This document shows positions 16,741-27,103 of a DNA stretch of 47,591 nucleotides, in pieces. The number at the start of each line of letters is the position of its first letter. Positions within the stretch are counted from its first letter, which is position 1. A program made the position numbers and the translations under genes. The DNA is taken from contig JAISEA010000078.1 in assembly GCA_031264475.1 (NCBI GenBank), forward strand, positions 1-47,591, in the 5' to 3' direction. This stretch comes from Treponema sp. (lineage in GTDB: Bacteria > Spirochaetota > Spirochaetia > Treponematales > Breznakiellaceae). The notes beneath the pieces are model-generated. The model was given only the letters and a program-made list of their open reading frames with translations, had not been told where the DNA came from and ran no database searches.

Positions 16741-19700
16741 ATGAGAGACATACAAGACTTCAATTCGATACAAATACAGTTAGCTTCGCCCGAAAAGATT
16801 CGGGCATGGTCTTATGGAGAAGTGAAGAAACCGGAAACTATTAACTACCGGACTCTGCGTCCGGAAAAAGATGGACTATTTTGTGAACGAATCTTTGGTA
16901 CCACGAAAGAATGGGAGTGTTATTGTGGGAAGTTCAAGTCTATCCGTTATAAAGGCGTGATTTGTGATCGATGCGGTGTAGAAGTAACCCATTTCAAAGT
17001 GAGGCGCGAGCGTATGGGACACATTGAGCTTGCTGCTCCTGTTTCGCATATATGGTATTATCGATCTGTACCGAGTAGAATGGGACTCCTCCTCGACATG
17101 ACAATGTCTAATCTTCGGTCCGTGCTTTACTACGAAAAATACGTGGTGATTGAGCCAGGCGATACAGAGCTCAAGAAGATGCAGGTTCTCTCTGAGGAAG
17201 AATATGCGGAGGCACAAGAACGTTATAGTGGCGGTTTTACTGCGGGTATGGGGGCAGATGCTGTCAGAACCTTACTCGAAAGCCTGGATATCAACGCGAT
17301 GTCTACGGAACTCCGTAAAAAAATGATAGAAAAAGGCGTAAAGTCTGACAAACGTCTGCTAAAACGTATCGAGATTGTGGAAAATTTCCGTGCGTCAGAT
17401 AACAAGCCTGAGTGGATGATTCTGGATGTTATCCCCGTAATACCGCCTGAACTTCGTCCTATGGTACAACTCGACGGCGGTAGGTTCGCCACCAGCGACC
17501 TGAACGACCTCTATCGGCGCGTCATCAACCGCAACAATCGACTCCGCAGACTTCAAACAATGAGTGCGCCGGAAATCATTATCCGTAATGAAAAACGAAT
17601 GCTTCAAGAAGCTGTTGACGCACTTTTTGACAATTCCAAGAAAAAGCGCGTGGTAAAAGGTGCAAGCAATCGCCCCCTCAAGTCTATTTCCGATATGCTC
17701 AAGGGTAAACAGGGACGTTTCCGCCAGAACCTGCTCGGTAAACGCGTTGACTATTCTGGACGCTCGGTCATCACGGTTGGTCCTGACCTGAAAATGTGGC
17801 AGTGCGGACTTCCTGTTAAGATGGCGATGGAACTTTTCAAGCCTTTCATAATGAAACGCCTCGTTGATAAAGGTGTTGTTTACAACATAAAGAAGGCGAA
17901 ATTGCTCGTGGAACAGGAAACCCCTGAGGTCTTTGCAGTTTTAGACGATGTAGTGAAGGAACATCCTGTTCTACTGAATCGCGCCCCGACCCTACACCGA
18001 CTCGGTATTCAGGCATTTGAGCCGATGCTTGTGGAAGGTAAGGCTATTCGTCTGAATCCGCTTGTGTGCCATGCCTTCAATGCAGACTTTGACGGCGACC
18101 AGATGGCAATCCATGTCCCGCTCACCCAAGCCGCACAAATGGAATGTTGGACACTGATGCTGTCGGTTCGCAACTTGCTTGATCCGGCAAACGGCAAGAC
18201 TATCGTTTATCCTTCACAGGATATGGTTTTAGGATGTAACTTTCTCACCCGTCCCAAGCCTAAATATGAGGATAAGACGAAACAAGCAAAAGGGCAAGGG
18301 CGTTATTACTCCAGCTATGAGGAAGTCCTTATGGCTATTGACGCGAAGGCACTTGATTGGGAGGCTCTGATTTTTACTTATCCAACCAAATTTCCAGTCT
18401 GGGAAAAGGTTGGTAAAGAAGCAGTAAACAAGAAGGGCGAGGCGATTTCTAGATATGATTACATTGAGACAACTGCCGGGCGGCTTGCATTCAACGAGGA
18501 AATGCCAGACGAGATTCCGTTCATCAACTATGAATTGAAGGATAAAGAGCTTCGTTCTTTAATTGAAAAAATCTTCGAGACCAAAGGTTCATGGATAACC
18601 GTGCTTATGGTTGACGCAATCAAAGCCACAGGTTACAAATACGCAACGCTTTTTGGTGCGACCATAGGCATCGATGATATAGTAGTACCTAAGGAAAAAC
18701 CCTATATGCTCGACAAGGCGAATAGGGAAGTCGAATCTATACAGAAACAGTATGAACAAGGTGTCATCACCGGACAAGAACGCTACGATCGTGTGATTGA
18801 TATTTGGAACAAATGTAACGAAGACCTGACATCAATTGTAATGAAAACTCTGGAGGCGGACAAAAACGGTTTCAACTCGATTCATATGATGGCGAATTCC
18901 GGTGCACGTGGCAGTAAGACGCAAATTCGTCAGCTTGCTGGTATGCGCGGACTTTTGTCAAAGCCGAATCAAGAAATCATCGAATTGCCTGTGTGCGCTA
19001 ACTTCAAAGAAGGGCTGTCGGTCATCGAATTTTTCATTTCCACAAACGGTGCGCGCAAAGGCTTGACGGACACGGCTTTGAAAACCTCCGAAGCCGGATA
19101 CCTAACTCGCCGTCTGGTTGACATTGCCCAAGACGTAGTGGTAAACGAGGAGGATTGTGGCACCATTAACGGTATCGCTTACACCGCAATCAAGGATGGA
19201 GAAGAAATTGTCGAGTCCCTGCACGACCGTATTGTGGGACGCTATACATCGGAGCGGATCAAACATCCGATTACCGGCGAAATCATTGTTGACATAAACG
19301 AGGAAATCACCGAAGAACTTACAAAGAAGATTGATGAAGCCGGCGTAGAGACAGTGTCCATCAGGACAGTTTTAACATGTGAAGCCCAGCATGGAGTTTG
19401 TCAGAAATGTTATGGCAGAAACCTCGCCACGAATCGTCATGTGAACATCGGTGAGGCGGTCGGCATTATAGCGGCTCAGTCAATTGGTCAGCCCGGCACC
19501 CAGCTCACCATGCGGACATTCCACATCGGTGGTGCGGCTTCAACAAAGGGCGAAGACAATCGCGTCTACCTCAAGTACAAAGTATACATCAAGGACATCT
19601 CTGGCAACCATGTAGAGATTAAGGATGGGCATTGGCTTTTCACCCGCAAAGGACAGGCTATTGTCAACAAGGTTATGGGCGAGTTTAAGCTGGAAAAAGG

Positions 19701-21129
19701 TGATGAAGTCCTTGTTCAGGACAATCAGCGAGTCTACCGTGGGGTTCCGGTAATTCGGCGGGGTGGAGAGGATATTTCTGCGTCTGAGAATGCCTATGCG
19801 TTGAGAATCAAGGAAACTCTTTATCTAATTGGGCAAGAGCAGAAGCTTGACATCCGCAATGGCTCGAATGTCGGCGTAAAAAAGGGCGACATTGTTCCGC
19901 AGGAGAAACCCATTGCTACTTTTGATCCATTCTCGGACCCGATTATCGCCGAAGAAGCTGGTATAGTACATTACAAGGACATCATAGATGGCACGACTAT
20001 GAAGATAGAATTTGACGAGAACGGTAATTCCGAAAAGCGTATCACCGATTTGCAGTTGGAAAACAAGCAACCGAGTATCGTCATAACGGATACAGAAGGC
20101 ACGGAGCTTGCCTCCTATTTCTTGCCCGGCGGCGCTATTATCAATGTGGACGAAGGTGATCATATTGAAGCAGGACGTACCATCGCCAAGACTCTGAAGG
20201 AATCGGCAAAGGCGAGCGACATCACGAGCGGTCTGCCCCGCGTAAGTGAGCTTTTTGAAGCGCGCAAACCGAAAAGCCCCTCTGTACTTGCTCAAGTGTC
20301 TGGTATCGCGCATTTCAAAGGTACTACCAAAGGGAAACTCATAATTGACATTGAGGATAATTTCGGCAAGGAGTGTAAGCACCTTATTCCTGTTGTTAAA
20401 CGTTTACTCGTACGAGATGGAGACACGGTCGAGGCGGGCGAGCCACTCTGTGTCGGTTCTGCGGACCCCCACGAAGTTCTGCGTGTTATGGGTGAAAGCT
20501 ACCTGCACCGCTATCTGATGGATGAAATCCAGCAGGTTTATAGGTTGCAGGGTGTTACTATTAATGATAAGCATATTGGTGTCATCATTCGCCAGATGAT
20601 GCGTAAAGTCTCTATCTATGAGGTTGGGGACACGCGGTTCATCTACAGTCAGCTTGTCGATAAGTATGAATTCCACAAGGAGAACGAACGTGTCATCAAT
20701 GAAGGCGGTCAGCCGGCTATCGCCCGACCGGTGTTCCAAGGCATCACCCGCGCAAGTCTTAATATCGAATCATTTCTTTCTGCCGCGAGTTTCCAAGAAA
20801 CCACTCGCGTCCTCACCAACGCCGCTATCGCTGGTTCTACAGACGTCCTACGCGGTTTAAAGGAAAACATCATCATCGGGCATCCGATTCCGGCGGGTAC
20901 TGGGATGAAACGTTATCGGAACGTGAAGCTTTTCGGACAAGAGAATCAGGATTTAGACGTGGAAATGGATGAAATCCTCGAAAGAAGACGGCTTGAACAG
21001 GCTGTGGAGCCGGATGATCTCCTAGATTTGACATACGACGATGACGACGAGTTTGACGACGAATTCCTACCCGAAATGGTGGACGATATTATTGACGATG
21101 AACCTGATGACGATGACGCTGATGAATAA
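16741..21129 (+). CDS. rpoC: DNA-directed RNA polymerase subunit beta'
   Basis: Beta' subunit, 1462 aa. Zinc site 1 is Cys60, Cys62, Cys75, Cys78 ([20 protein letters not shown]). The catalytic Mg-binding NADFDGD is at residues 447-453. The second zinc region includes Cys880, Cys887 and Cys890 ([11 protein letters not shown]). The bridge helix and trigger loop region lies near [19 protein letters not shown]. The C-terminal 40 residues are extremely acidic (runs of Asp in [10 protein letters not shown] and [11 protein letters not shown]). AGGAGAAAA precedes the ATG. Unlike the order I associate with treponemes, rpsL does not follow. Confidence 0.98.
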   Translation: MRDIQDFNSIQIQLASPEKIRAWSYGEVKKPETINYRTLRPEKDGLFCERIFGTTKEWECYCGKFKSIRYKGVICDRCGVEVTHFKVRRERMGHIELAAPVSHIWYYRSVPSRMGLLLDMTMSNLRSVLYYEKYVVIEPGDTELKKMQVLSEEEYAEAQERYSGGFTAGMGADAVRTLLESLDINAMSTELRKKMIEKGVKSDKRLLKRIEIVENFRASDNKPEWMILDVIPVIPPELRPMVQLDGGRFATSDLNDLYRRVINRNNRLRRLQTMSAPEIIIRNEKRMLQEAVDALFDNSKKKRVVKGASNRPLKSISDMLKGKQGRFRQNLLGKRVDYSGRSVITVGPDLKMWQCGLPVKMAMELFKPFIMKRLVDKGVVYNIKKAKLLVEQETPEVFAVLDDVVKEHPVLLNRAPTLHRLGIQAFEPMLVEGKAIRLNPLVCHAFNADFDGDQMAIHVPLTQAAQMECWTLMLSVRNLLDPANGKTIVYPSQDMVLGCNFLTRPKPKYEDKTKQAKGQGRYYSSYEEVLMAIDAKALDWEALIFTYPTKFPVWEKVGKEAVNKKGEAISRYDYIETTAGRLAFNEEMPDEIPFINYELKDKELRSLIEKIFETKGSWITVLMVDAIKATGYKYATLFGATIGIDDIVVPKEKPYMLDKANREVESIQKQYEQGVITGQERYDRVIDIWNKCNEDLTSIVMKTLEADKNGFNSIHMMANSGARGSKTQIRQLAGMRGLLSKPNQEIIELPVCANFKEGLSVIEFFISTNGARKGLTDTALKTSEAGYLTRRLVDIAQDVVVNEEDCGTINGIAYTAIKDGEEIVESLHDRIVGRYTSERIKHPITGEIIVDINEEITEELTKKIDEAGVETVSIRTVLTCEAQHGVCQKCYGRNLATNRHVNIGEAVGIIAAQSIGQPGTQLTMRTFHIGGAASTKGEDNRVYLKYKVYIKDISGNHVEIKDGHWLFTRKGQAIVNKVMGEFKLEKGDEVLVQDNQRVYRGVPVIRRGGEDISASENAYALRIKETLYLIGQEQKLDIRNGSNVGVKKGDIVPQEKPIATFDPFSDPIIAEEAGIVHYKDIIDGTTMKIEFDENGNSEKRITDLQLENKQPSIVITDTEGTELASYFLPGGAIINVDEGDHIEAGRTIAKTLKESAKASDITSGLPRVSELFEARKPKSPSVLAQVSGIAHFKGTTKGKLIIDIEDNFGKECKHLIPVVKRLLVRDGDTVEAGEPLCVGSADPHEVLRVMGESYLHRYLMDEIQQVYRLQGVTINDKHIGVIIRQMMRKVSIYEVGDTRFIYSQLVDKYEFHKENERVINEGGQPAIARPVFQGITRASLNIESFLSAASFQETTRVLTNAAIAGSTDVLRGLKENIIIGHPIPAGTGMKRYRNVKLFGQENQDLDVEMDEILERRRLEQAVEPDDLLDLTYDDDDEFDDEFLPEMVDDIIDDEPDDDDADE

Positions 21130-21136
21130 AAAAACT

Positions 21137-21177
21137 GTAGGGAATTAAAATTTTGGTTAGCAAACGAAATTCTCTAC
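21137..21177 (+). repeat. Intergenic palindromic element, short copy (after rpoC)
   Basis: GTAGGGAATT (21137-21146) pairs with AATTCTCTAC (21168-21177) with one G-U. The loop contains TTTTGGTTAGCAAACGA, the same left box as the longer copies, but the inner hairpin and right box are missing. It is the only copy seen as such a half-element. Confidence 0.65.
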
Positions 21178-21209
21178 CAATCCCCTGTTCTTTTCAGAAC
21201 CATATCAAT

Positions 21210-22484
21210 ATGAAAATAGTATATCTCTTGTTCTTCCTTACTTTTTCTGTTCCTGTTTTTGCCTATATAGATCCCGGAACAGGCAGTATGCTCTTTTCTC
21301 TGCTTACCGGGTTGGCGGTGACGGCGTTTTTCTTTGCGAAGAACTTGTTGTTGCGGATAAAAGCGGGATTCTCTCCCCAAAAAGCGCTTGCCGCGATGCC
21401 CATTACAGGACGTCAGCGGCTCGTTATCTTCTCCGAGGGTAAACAGTACTGGAATGTATTCAAACCTGTTGTGGAAGAATTAAGCGCGCGTGGAATCGTG
21501 TGTATGTATTATAGCGCTGGAAAAGACGACCCCGGACTCGCCTTTGAGTCTCCATCTGTGCATACCCAGTTTATAGGCAGTGGCAACGAAGCTTATCGGT
21601 TCCTCAACTTCCTTGAGGCTGAAGTGTGCCTTATGACGACGCCGGGGCTTGACGTGTTCCAATTGAAGCGCTCGCCGGGCGTTCAACACTATTGCCACAT
21701 ACTCCACACACTCACGGATGCTACTACATATCGGCTTTTCGGCATAGATTACTATGATAGCGTGCTTTTAACCGGCGATTATCAGAAAAAGGACATACGC
21801 GCCTTGGAAAGGTTGCGCGGTTTGAAGGAAAAGACGCTGGAAGTCGTGGGTTGTACGTATCTTGACGTCTTTCAGGCGTATCTAGCAAACAGCGGACGGG
21901 ATTCTCCGCTTCCACGATGCGTGCTTGTCGCGCCGTCATGGGGGGAAAACGCTCTATTGAGACGCTACGGGTTGCGTCTTCTTGAGCCGCTGGCAAAGTC
22001 GCGGTTTTATATCGTCATACGCCCGCATCCGCAGACCATGATTACAGAAAAAGACTCCGTTGATAAACTAATGATAGCTTTGAAACCTTATAAAAATGTA
22101 GAATGGAATTTTGACGTGGAAAATCTGGACGTTCTTTCCCGCGCGGACCTGTTGATTTCAGACTTTTCTGGCGTTATATTTGATTTCGCCTTTCTGTTTA
22201 ACCGTCCGGTGATTTACCCTCGCTTTGAATTCGACAAGCGTCCTTACGATCTGTCGGATATTGAAGATGAGGCATGGACTTTTCGCGCCATACGGGTATT
22301 GGGCAGTCCGCTTGAAGAAAGTGATTTTGCGGGTATAGAACGCACCATTGATGTGGCATTGAACAAGGACAGGCGGGAGATTCAACTGCTGAAAGATGAG
22401 GCATGGGCGTTCCGTGGGCAAGCCGACAAGAGAACCGTTGATTTTCTTGAATCGTTACTGAATTCAGCAACAAGTATTGATTGA
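21210..22484 (+). CDS. CDP-glycerol glycerophosphotransferase family protein
   Basis: 424 aa. The N-terminus MKIVYLLFFLTFSVPVFA is followed by YIDPGTGSMLFSLLTGLAVT and a second hydrophobic stretch: a membrane-anchoring region often seen before this domain. The catalytic part has the GT-B-like TagB/TagF pattern: VGCTYLDVFQ, FYIVIRPHPQT (nucleotide-binding His-Pro-His), VENLDVLSRADLLISDFSGV and IFDFAFLFNRPVIYP. Family members move glycerol phosphate or similar groups onto cell-surface polymers. A spirochaete has no classical teichoic acid, so the acceptor here is unknown. ATG 21210 is chosen because it begins the hydrophobic signal; the in-frame TTG at 21153 lies inside the palindromic element. 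No strong ribosome site. Confidence 0.8.
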   Translation: MKIVYLLFFLTFSVPVFAYIDPGTGSMLFSLLTGLAVTAFFFAKNLLLRIKAGFSPQKALAAMPITGRQRLVIFSEGKQYWNVFKPVVEELSARGIVCMYYSAGKDDPGLAFESPSVHTQFIGSGNEAYRFLNFLEAEVCLMTTPGLDVFQLKRSPGVQHYCHILHTLTDATTYRLFGIDYYDSVLLTGDYQKKDIRALERLRGLKEKTLEVVGCTYLDVFQAYLANSGRDSPLPRCVLVAPSWGENALLRRYGLRLLEPLAKSRFYIVIRPHPQTMITEKDSVDKLMIALKPYKNVEWNFDVENLDVLSRADLLISDFSGVIFDFAFLFNRPVIYPRFEFDKRPYDLSDIEDEAWTFRAIRVLGSPLEESDFAGIERTIDVALNKDRREIQLLKDEAWAFRGQADKRTVDFLESLLNSATSID

Positions 22485-22528
22485 CGTCTTATGGTTTGCG
22501 GGGTAAGACTAAGAGAAAAGGAGAAATA

Positions 22529-22759
22529 ATGTCAGAGATAGCATTTGATATAGTGAAGAATTATGGAATACTTGCCGAAGAAAAGAGCGGGTGGAAAAAA
22601 GAAGTCAATTTAATATCGTGGAATAACCGCGACCCGAAATTTGACATCCGCGATTGGGACCCATACCATGAAAAAATGGGGAAAGGCGTCACGCTTTCGC
22701 GGGAAGAAGCCAAAAAATTGGTGGAAATGCTCACTGCTGCGTTATCCGAGACAAAGTGA
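22529..22759 (+). CDS. YdbC / PC4-like nucleic-acid-binding protein
   Basis: 76 aa. The sequence VNLISWNNRDPKFDIRDWDP and HEKMGKGVTLSREEAKKLVE fits the bacterial YdbC family, a fold related to the human PC4 cofactor, which binds single-stranded nucleic acid as a dimer. AAAGGAG lies 7 nt before ATG 22529; the frame is open 16 codons further up with no ribosome site. It follows the glycerophosphotransferase gene by 44 bp on the same strand. Confidence 0.8.
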   Translation: MSEIAFDIVKNYGILAEEKSGWKKEVNLISWNNRDPKFDIRDWDPYHEKMGKGVTLSREEAKKLVEMLTAALSETK

Positions 22760-22870
22760 GACCTTTTTTGTCGGATTATCACGTAAAAACTGCCTTTGTT
22801 ATTGAAAATCGCGCTTATACCATATACCCGTGAAAATACCCTTTCTTATATAAAAGGTATAGCTATGAAC

Positions 22871-23256
22871 GGTCGACAGAATGGATCATTCTGTCGACCG
22901 AACGGGTCATTTGGTCGACAGAACGGATCATTCTGTCGACAGAATGAGTCATTCGTTAGACAGAATGGGTCATCCGGTCGACAGAACGGGTCATTCTGTC
23001 GACAGAATGGGTCATCCGGTCGACAGAATGGGTCATCCGGTCGACAGAATGGGTCATCCGGTCGACAGAATGGGTCATCCGGTCGACAGAATGGATCATT
23101 CGTTAGACAGAATGAGTCATTCGGTCGACAGAATGGATCATTCGTTAGACAGAATGAGTCATTCGGTCGACAGAATGGATCATTCGTTAGACAGAATGAC
23201 TCATTCGGTCGACAGAATGGATCATTCGTTAGACAGAATGACTCATTTCTGACACA
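22871..23256. repeat. Tandem array 2, 21-bp unit, about 18 copies
   Basis: The unit is GGTCGACAGAAT followed by GGGTCATCC (21 bp), with variants TTCGGTCGAC / TTCGTTAGAC and GGATCATT / GAGTCATT / GACTCATT. The 3' third alternates two unit types in a regular higher-order pattern (Val-Arg then Gly-Arg units). Each GTCGAC is a palindrome. Several frames are open (RQNGSFG, DRMGHPV on plus; DPFCRPD on minus). Not called as a gene for that reason, although an ATG at 22865 begins one frame. Confidence 0.95.
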
Positions 23257-23587
23257 AAATATGATGTTTTTATTGATAACAATGTGATTACTATACAATA
23301 TATATTATTCCAGAGTCAATATACGTCGTTTCATGGGGAGAGCGTCCCCATTTACCCCGATCCTCTTCACGTTAAAAATGGCATATTGCAAAAAATTCAA
23401 TTATCGTATAAAATATAAACGTTATTATAAAAATTGTTTTATTACCTTGTTCGTATGGAACACTACAGATAGAAATATGAATAGCGTTTCTATCATTATT
23501 CATGGTAAAAGTTGATATGATTTGAGTCCTTTGTGAGCGTTAGTTGTTTTAACAAGGAAAATACGATAATTGAATTTTTTAAAATTC
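23257..23587. other. Non-coding region upstream of flhB with small hairpins
   Basis: About 330 AT-rich bases with no believable gene. Two perfect hairpins are visible: ATGGGGA/TCCCCAT (about 23333-23351) and GATAGAAA/TTTCTATC (about 23469-23495). The promoter for the flagellar operon is probably here, but I cannot point to convincing boxes. Confidence 0.5.
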
Positions 23588-23639
23588 TCCCTGTGGGGAC
23601 ATATTACATATTTACATTCTCACGCGAAGGAAACAGGGA
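23588..23639 (+). repeat. Short palindrome upstream of flhB
   Basis: TCCCTGT (23588-23594) pairs perfectly with ACAGGGA (23633-23639), 38 nt apart, just before the flhB start. Position and size fit the palindromic-element family, but the core boxes are not recognisable. Confidence 0.4.
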
Positions 23640-23650
23640 ACAGGGATTTG

Positions 23651-24769
23651 ATGCCTCGCCCGCTGGTAAACATGGACTTTCAATGGTTTGCGGCTGAAGA
23701 TGAGGGGCGTACCGAAGAGCCGTCTGATTATAAGATCCGCAAGGCGCGAGAAGAGGAAGGGCGAGTCGCCAAGAGTCAAGAGTTCATTGGAGCCTTGGTT
23801 CTGCTTCTGCCTGCGCTTCTTCTGCTTTTTCTAGCCCCGTACCTATTGCGGACGTGTACGGAGTTGGTGAAATTCTTCATTTCCCACGCGACATCTATGG
23901 ACCCCACCAGAGATCGCGCTATTGCGGGCGTATGTTTGAGTTATTTCCTGAAATTGTGTTTACCCATCGTCATAACCGCAATGGTAGCGGCGATTATTTC
24001 AAACATGGTACAGGTGGGATTCCTCTTCACAACCAAGCCGCTCACGCCGAATTTTTCAAAAGTTATCCCGCATTTTGGAAAATACTTTCAAAAAACGCTT
24101 TTTTCATCGGAAGGTCTCTTTAATTTTTTCAAATCTGTTGTTAAAATGTTTGCCATAGGCTTGACTGCTTATCTCCTGATACGCTCGAAATGGGGGGTTC
24201 TGACGAATTTGCAGACCGCAAGCCTGTGGCAGGGAGTTAGCGCTGTTTCCGCGCTCGCGGCGCGGATGCTCATTTTCGCGGCTCTGCTATTAGGCGCGCT
24301 TGCCATACCAGACTATATGTTCCAGCGGTGGCAGTATAGAGAGTCTTTAAAGATGTCCCGTAAGGAAGTGGAAGAAGAGCGTAAAAGGGAAGAAGGGGAC
24401 CCGATGGTACGGGCGCGTCTCCGTCGGCGTATGCACCAGATTATGACTAAAAATATGGCTATCAATACCGCAAAGGCAGATGTAGTCATCACGAATCCCA
24501 CGCATTTCGCGGTTGCCTTGGAGTACCATACGGGCGAGGGTACAGCCCCCATAGTAACCGCAAAAGGCGGAGATGAGATGGCGTTCCAGATTCGGCGCAT
24601 TGCCCTTGACAACGGGGTGCCGATTGTGGAAAATAAACCCCTTGCCCGCGCTCTCTACGCCGAAACCGAAGTAGGCGACGAGGTGCCTTTCGCCTATTGG
24701 CAGGCAGTAATACTAATTCTCCAGAAAGTATGGACGATTAACGAGGAAAGAAGGAGGAATAGAGCATAG
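23651..24769 (+). CDS. flhB: Flagellar type III export switch protein FlhB
   Basis: Inner-membrane component of the flagellar export gate that switches substrate class. 372 aa from ATG 23651, where the family-typical start appears (NMDFQWFAAEDEGRTEEPSD, YKIRKAREEEGRVAKSQE). Four hydrophobic segments lie between residues about 45 and 230, followed by the charged linker and the self-cleaving NPTH motif (VVITNPTHFAVALEY), then EVPFAYWQAV at the C-terminus. CAGGG lies about 7 nt upstream. The frame is open 27 codons further up, but that stretch covers the palindrome. First gene of the flhB-flhA-flhF-flhG block. Confidence 0.95.
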   Translation: MPRPLVNMDFQWFAAEDEGRTEEPSDYKIRKAREEEGRVAKSQEFIGALVLLLPALLLLFLAPYLLRTCTELVKFFISHATSMDPTRDRAIAGVCLSYFLKLCLPIVITAMVAAIISNMVQVGFLFTTKPLTPNFSKVIPHFGKYFQKTLFSSEGLFNFFKSVVKMFAIGLTAYLLIRSKWGVLTNLQTASLWQGVSAVSALAARMLIFAALLLGALAIPDYMFQRWQYRESLKMSRKEVEEERKREEGDPMVRARLRRRMHQIMTKNMAINTAKADVVITNPTHFAVALEYHTGEGTAPIVTAKGGDEMAFQIRRIALDNGVPIVENKPLARALYAETEVGDEVPFAYWQAVILILQKVWTINEERRRNRA

Positions 24770-24775
24770 AAAAGA

Positions 24776-24854
24776 GGGAATAGAAGATGGGTTGTGAGAT
24801 TTCAAAGATGGATTTTCAAGCAACGACCCGTTTCCCGCTTCCATTTCCCGTTCC
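24776..24854 (+). repeat. Intergenic palindromic element (flhB / flhA junction)
   Basis: GGGTTGT (24789-24795) pairs with ACGACCC (24823-24829, one G-U). Outer ATGG/CCAT and GGAA/TTCC pairing extends to 24854. The core TTGTGAGATTTCAAAG...TTTTCAAGCAACG resembles the inner part of the other copies. Confidence 0.55.
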
Positions 24855-24868
24855 TTGTTCCCACAGAT

Positions 24869-26992
24869 ATGTCAGATGCGGCTTATATAGCAAATAACAA
24901 CAAAGCGGCTCACGCCGGACCTTTGGGCAAACCCTCGGATATAGCGATGGCGATAAGTGTGGTCGGGGCGCTTTTTGTGCTTATCATCCCACTTCCAACC
25001 CCATTGCTGGATGCGCTCATGGCATTGAATCTCACCTTTTCCATTTTGGTTATACTGACCGTGCTTTACACTCAGAAAGCCATTGATTTCAGTCTCTTTC
25101 CTACGGTGATGCTCGTGCTGACCGTATTTGGACTCGTCCTCAACATTTCGTCCACACGGTTGATTCTGACTCAAGGAGCGCAGTTCAACGGGCGCATGAT
25201 ACGAGCGTTTTCGTCCTTTGTGGTTGGATCAGACAGCGCGATAGATGGGCTTGTGGTCGGCGCGGTTATATTTGTCGCGCTGATCGTGATGCAGGTCGTT
25301 GTTATCACCAAGGGCGCGACTCGTACCTCCGAGGTTGCGGCTCGTTTCACCTTGGACGCCATGCCGAATAAGTACATGGCAATCGACTCAGAATACAGTT
25401 CCGGTGTGATAACCGAAGAGGAAGCCCGCAGGCGTAAAGGCGAGGTTCAACAAGAGGCCGATTTCTATGGTTCCATGGACGGCGCAAGCAAATTCATTTC
25501 AGGAAGCGTCAAGTTTGGCATATTTATGACCGTGTTGAATATACTGGGAGGTATTATCATCGGTACGGCGATACATGGAGAGCCGATAGTCTCTGCGATG
25601 AATGATTATATACGATTTTCCATTGGAGACGGCTTGCTTTCCCAGTTTCCGACCCTTCTCGTGTCTACAGCGATGGGTATTTTAGTAACACGAGCCGCAA
25701 CGCCGGGTGATTTAGGCGTAGAAGTGTCGATACAGTTCACGCGGGATGCGCGGATTTACTGGGTTTCCGCGTTTGTGCTGGCGGGATTGGCTTTTTTGCC
25801 GGGATTCCCCCATGCGATTCTGTTTGTGATGGCCGCGTTCTTTGGATTTTACGCCTATACCATCACTACGAAACAGCGAAAGAAAGCGTTCTCCGATGCT
25901 ACCGTGGCTCAATCCGCTCAGAAGCCCAAAGAAGACTTCGGTGAAATGCCATCCATCATGCCGCTTGAGGCGCTTTCTCTTGAAATTGGGTATGGGCTTG
26001 TCCCGTTCGTCGACAAGGACAAGGGCGCGGAACTTCTGGCTAGAGTGCAAGGCGTGCGCCGTCAGTCTGCGATAGAACTGGGGTTGGTGATTCCAAAAAT
26101 CCGCATTATCGATAATATGGGGCTGGACCCTTCGGAGTACTGTTTCAAAATACGCGGCGTTGATGTGGGAACAGGGAAAATTCGCTTAAACTACTATCTG
26201 TGCATCAATCCGGGTCATGTAAGAGGGGAACTTCATGGAGAGAAAACGCGGGATCCTGTTTTTGGCTTGCCTGCTGTATGGATAAGCGACGAAAAGCGAG
26301 ACGAAGCGGTGAGGCTCGGCTATACTGTGATCGATCCACCCTCCACTATCTCCACACATCTCACAGAAATCATTAAGCGCAATGCGGCGGAGATATTGGG
26401 TAGGCAGGAGACGCAGGCAATCATGGAGGCGCTCAAGAAGGATTATCCAGCGCTTGTCGAAGAGGCAATGGGACCAAAAGGACTTTCATTGGGAGAAATT
26501 CAGAAAGTTCTGCAAAATCTTTTGAAGGAACAAGTCTCTATTCGCAATATGGTGTCGATTTTGGAAGCTCTGGCAGATTTTGCACCGCTGACTCATGATA
26601 CACGCTTCCTCACAGAAAAAGCGCGGCAGAAACTATCGCGGCAAATCAGCCACAATTACGCGGATGAAAACAGGATACTACACGCACTGACCTTGGATAT
26701 GTCTCTCGAACAGAAAATCATCGATAGTAGAGTTGAAACCAATTCAGGGATTTTGTCCGCGCTGGAGCCATCCATTCACCGCGCATGGATAAAGGCACTC
26801 TCACGGGCGATTTCAACCATCGCGGAACATGGATTCGTACCGCCGATTATTGTCTGCTCCGAGTCGGCACGATACTTGGTGAAGTTATCGACGGAACGGG
26901 AGCCGTCTATGTCTGAATTAGTGGTACTGTCCATACAAGAGATCGCCTCGGACATTATGCTTGAATACTTGGGGACGATTAAGTTGGATTAA
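24869..26992 (+). CDS. flhA: Flagellar export apparatus protein FlhA
   Basis: Central nonameric ring of the flagellar export gate. 707 aa from ATG 24869 (MSDAAYIANNNKAAH). Hydrophobic segments fill residues about 25-330 (SVVGALFVLIIPLPTPLLDA, LNLTFSILVILTVLY and others). The FHIPEP signature (EVAARFTLDAMPNKYMAIDS) follows the third segment, then a large cytoplasmic chaperone-docking domain from about residue 360. No clear ribosome site precedes the chosen ATG. The longer open frame (25 more codons) runs through the palindromic element and is less likely. Confidence 0.95.
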   Translation: MSDAAYIANNNKAAHAGPLGKPSDIAMAISVVGALFVLIIPLPTPLLDALMALNLTFSILVILTVLYTQKAIDFSLFPTVMLVLTVFGLVLNISSTRLILTQGAQFNGRMIRAFSSFVVGSDSAIDGLVVGAVIFVALIVMQVVVITKGATRTSEVAARFTLDAMPNKYMAIDSEYSSGVITEEEARRRKGEVQQEADFYGSMDGASKFISGSVKFGIFMTVLNILGGIIIGTAIHGEPIVSAMNDYIRFSIGDGLLSQFPTLLVSTAMGILVTRAATPGDLGVEVSIQFTRDARIYWVSAFVLAGLAFLPGFPHAILFVMAAFFGFYAYTITTKQRKKAFSDATVAQSAQKPKEDFGEMPSIMPLEALSLEIGYGLVPFVDKDKGAELLARVQGVRRQSAIELGLVIPKIRIIDNMGLDPSEYCFKIRGVDVGTGKIRLNYYLCINPGHVRGELHGEKTRDPVFGLPAVWISDEKRDEAVRLGYTVIDPPSTISTHLTEIIKRNAAEILGRQETQAIMEALKKDYPALVEEAMGPKGLSLGEIQKVLQNLLKEQVSIRNMVSILEALADFAPLTHDTRFLTEKARQKLSRQISHNYADENRILHALTLDMSLEQKIIDSRVETNSGILSALEPSIHRAWIKALSRAISTIAEHGFVPPIIVCSESARYLVKLSTEREPSMSELVVLSIQEIASDIMLEYLGTIKLD

Positions 26993-27000
26993 GAAGAATA

Positions 27001-27066
27001 GAGTAGACTCGTTGGCGACAAAACTGCTTGATAATTTCAAGTAGTGATTGTAACAAACATCTACTC
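27001..27066 (+). repeat. Intergenic palindromic element (flhA / flhF junction)
   Basis: GAGTAGA (27001-27007) pairs perfectly with TCTACTC (27060-27066). Inside are TTGGCGACAAA, inner hairpin ACTGCTTGA/TCAAGTAGT (one G-U, short loop) and TTGTAACAAA. The inner CTTG...TTTCAAG is like that at 12252, in a different operon. Confidence 0.8.
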
Positions 27067-27103
27067 CCATCTTCAGCTTCCAGCATTTGATTTGGGAGAA
27101 AAA

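Noticed and set aside
22865..23265. A multi-site restriction or integrase target made of GTCGAC palindromes
   Set aside because: The palindrome is simply part of a tandem unit and is lost in many copies; no matching enzyme gene is nearby.
22796..23298. ORFs in array 2 (RQNGSFG, DRMGHPV, DPFCRPD repeats)
   Set aside because: Three frames are open simultaneously for the same reason; nothing favours one of them.
27044..27103. Upstream starts that lengthen flhF (and likewise flhA, rplJ, ispE, flhB, the 21210 gene and metE)
   Set aside because: The added codons translate palindromic elements, promoters or the riboswitch, and a better-placed ATG lies at the start of family homology.
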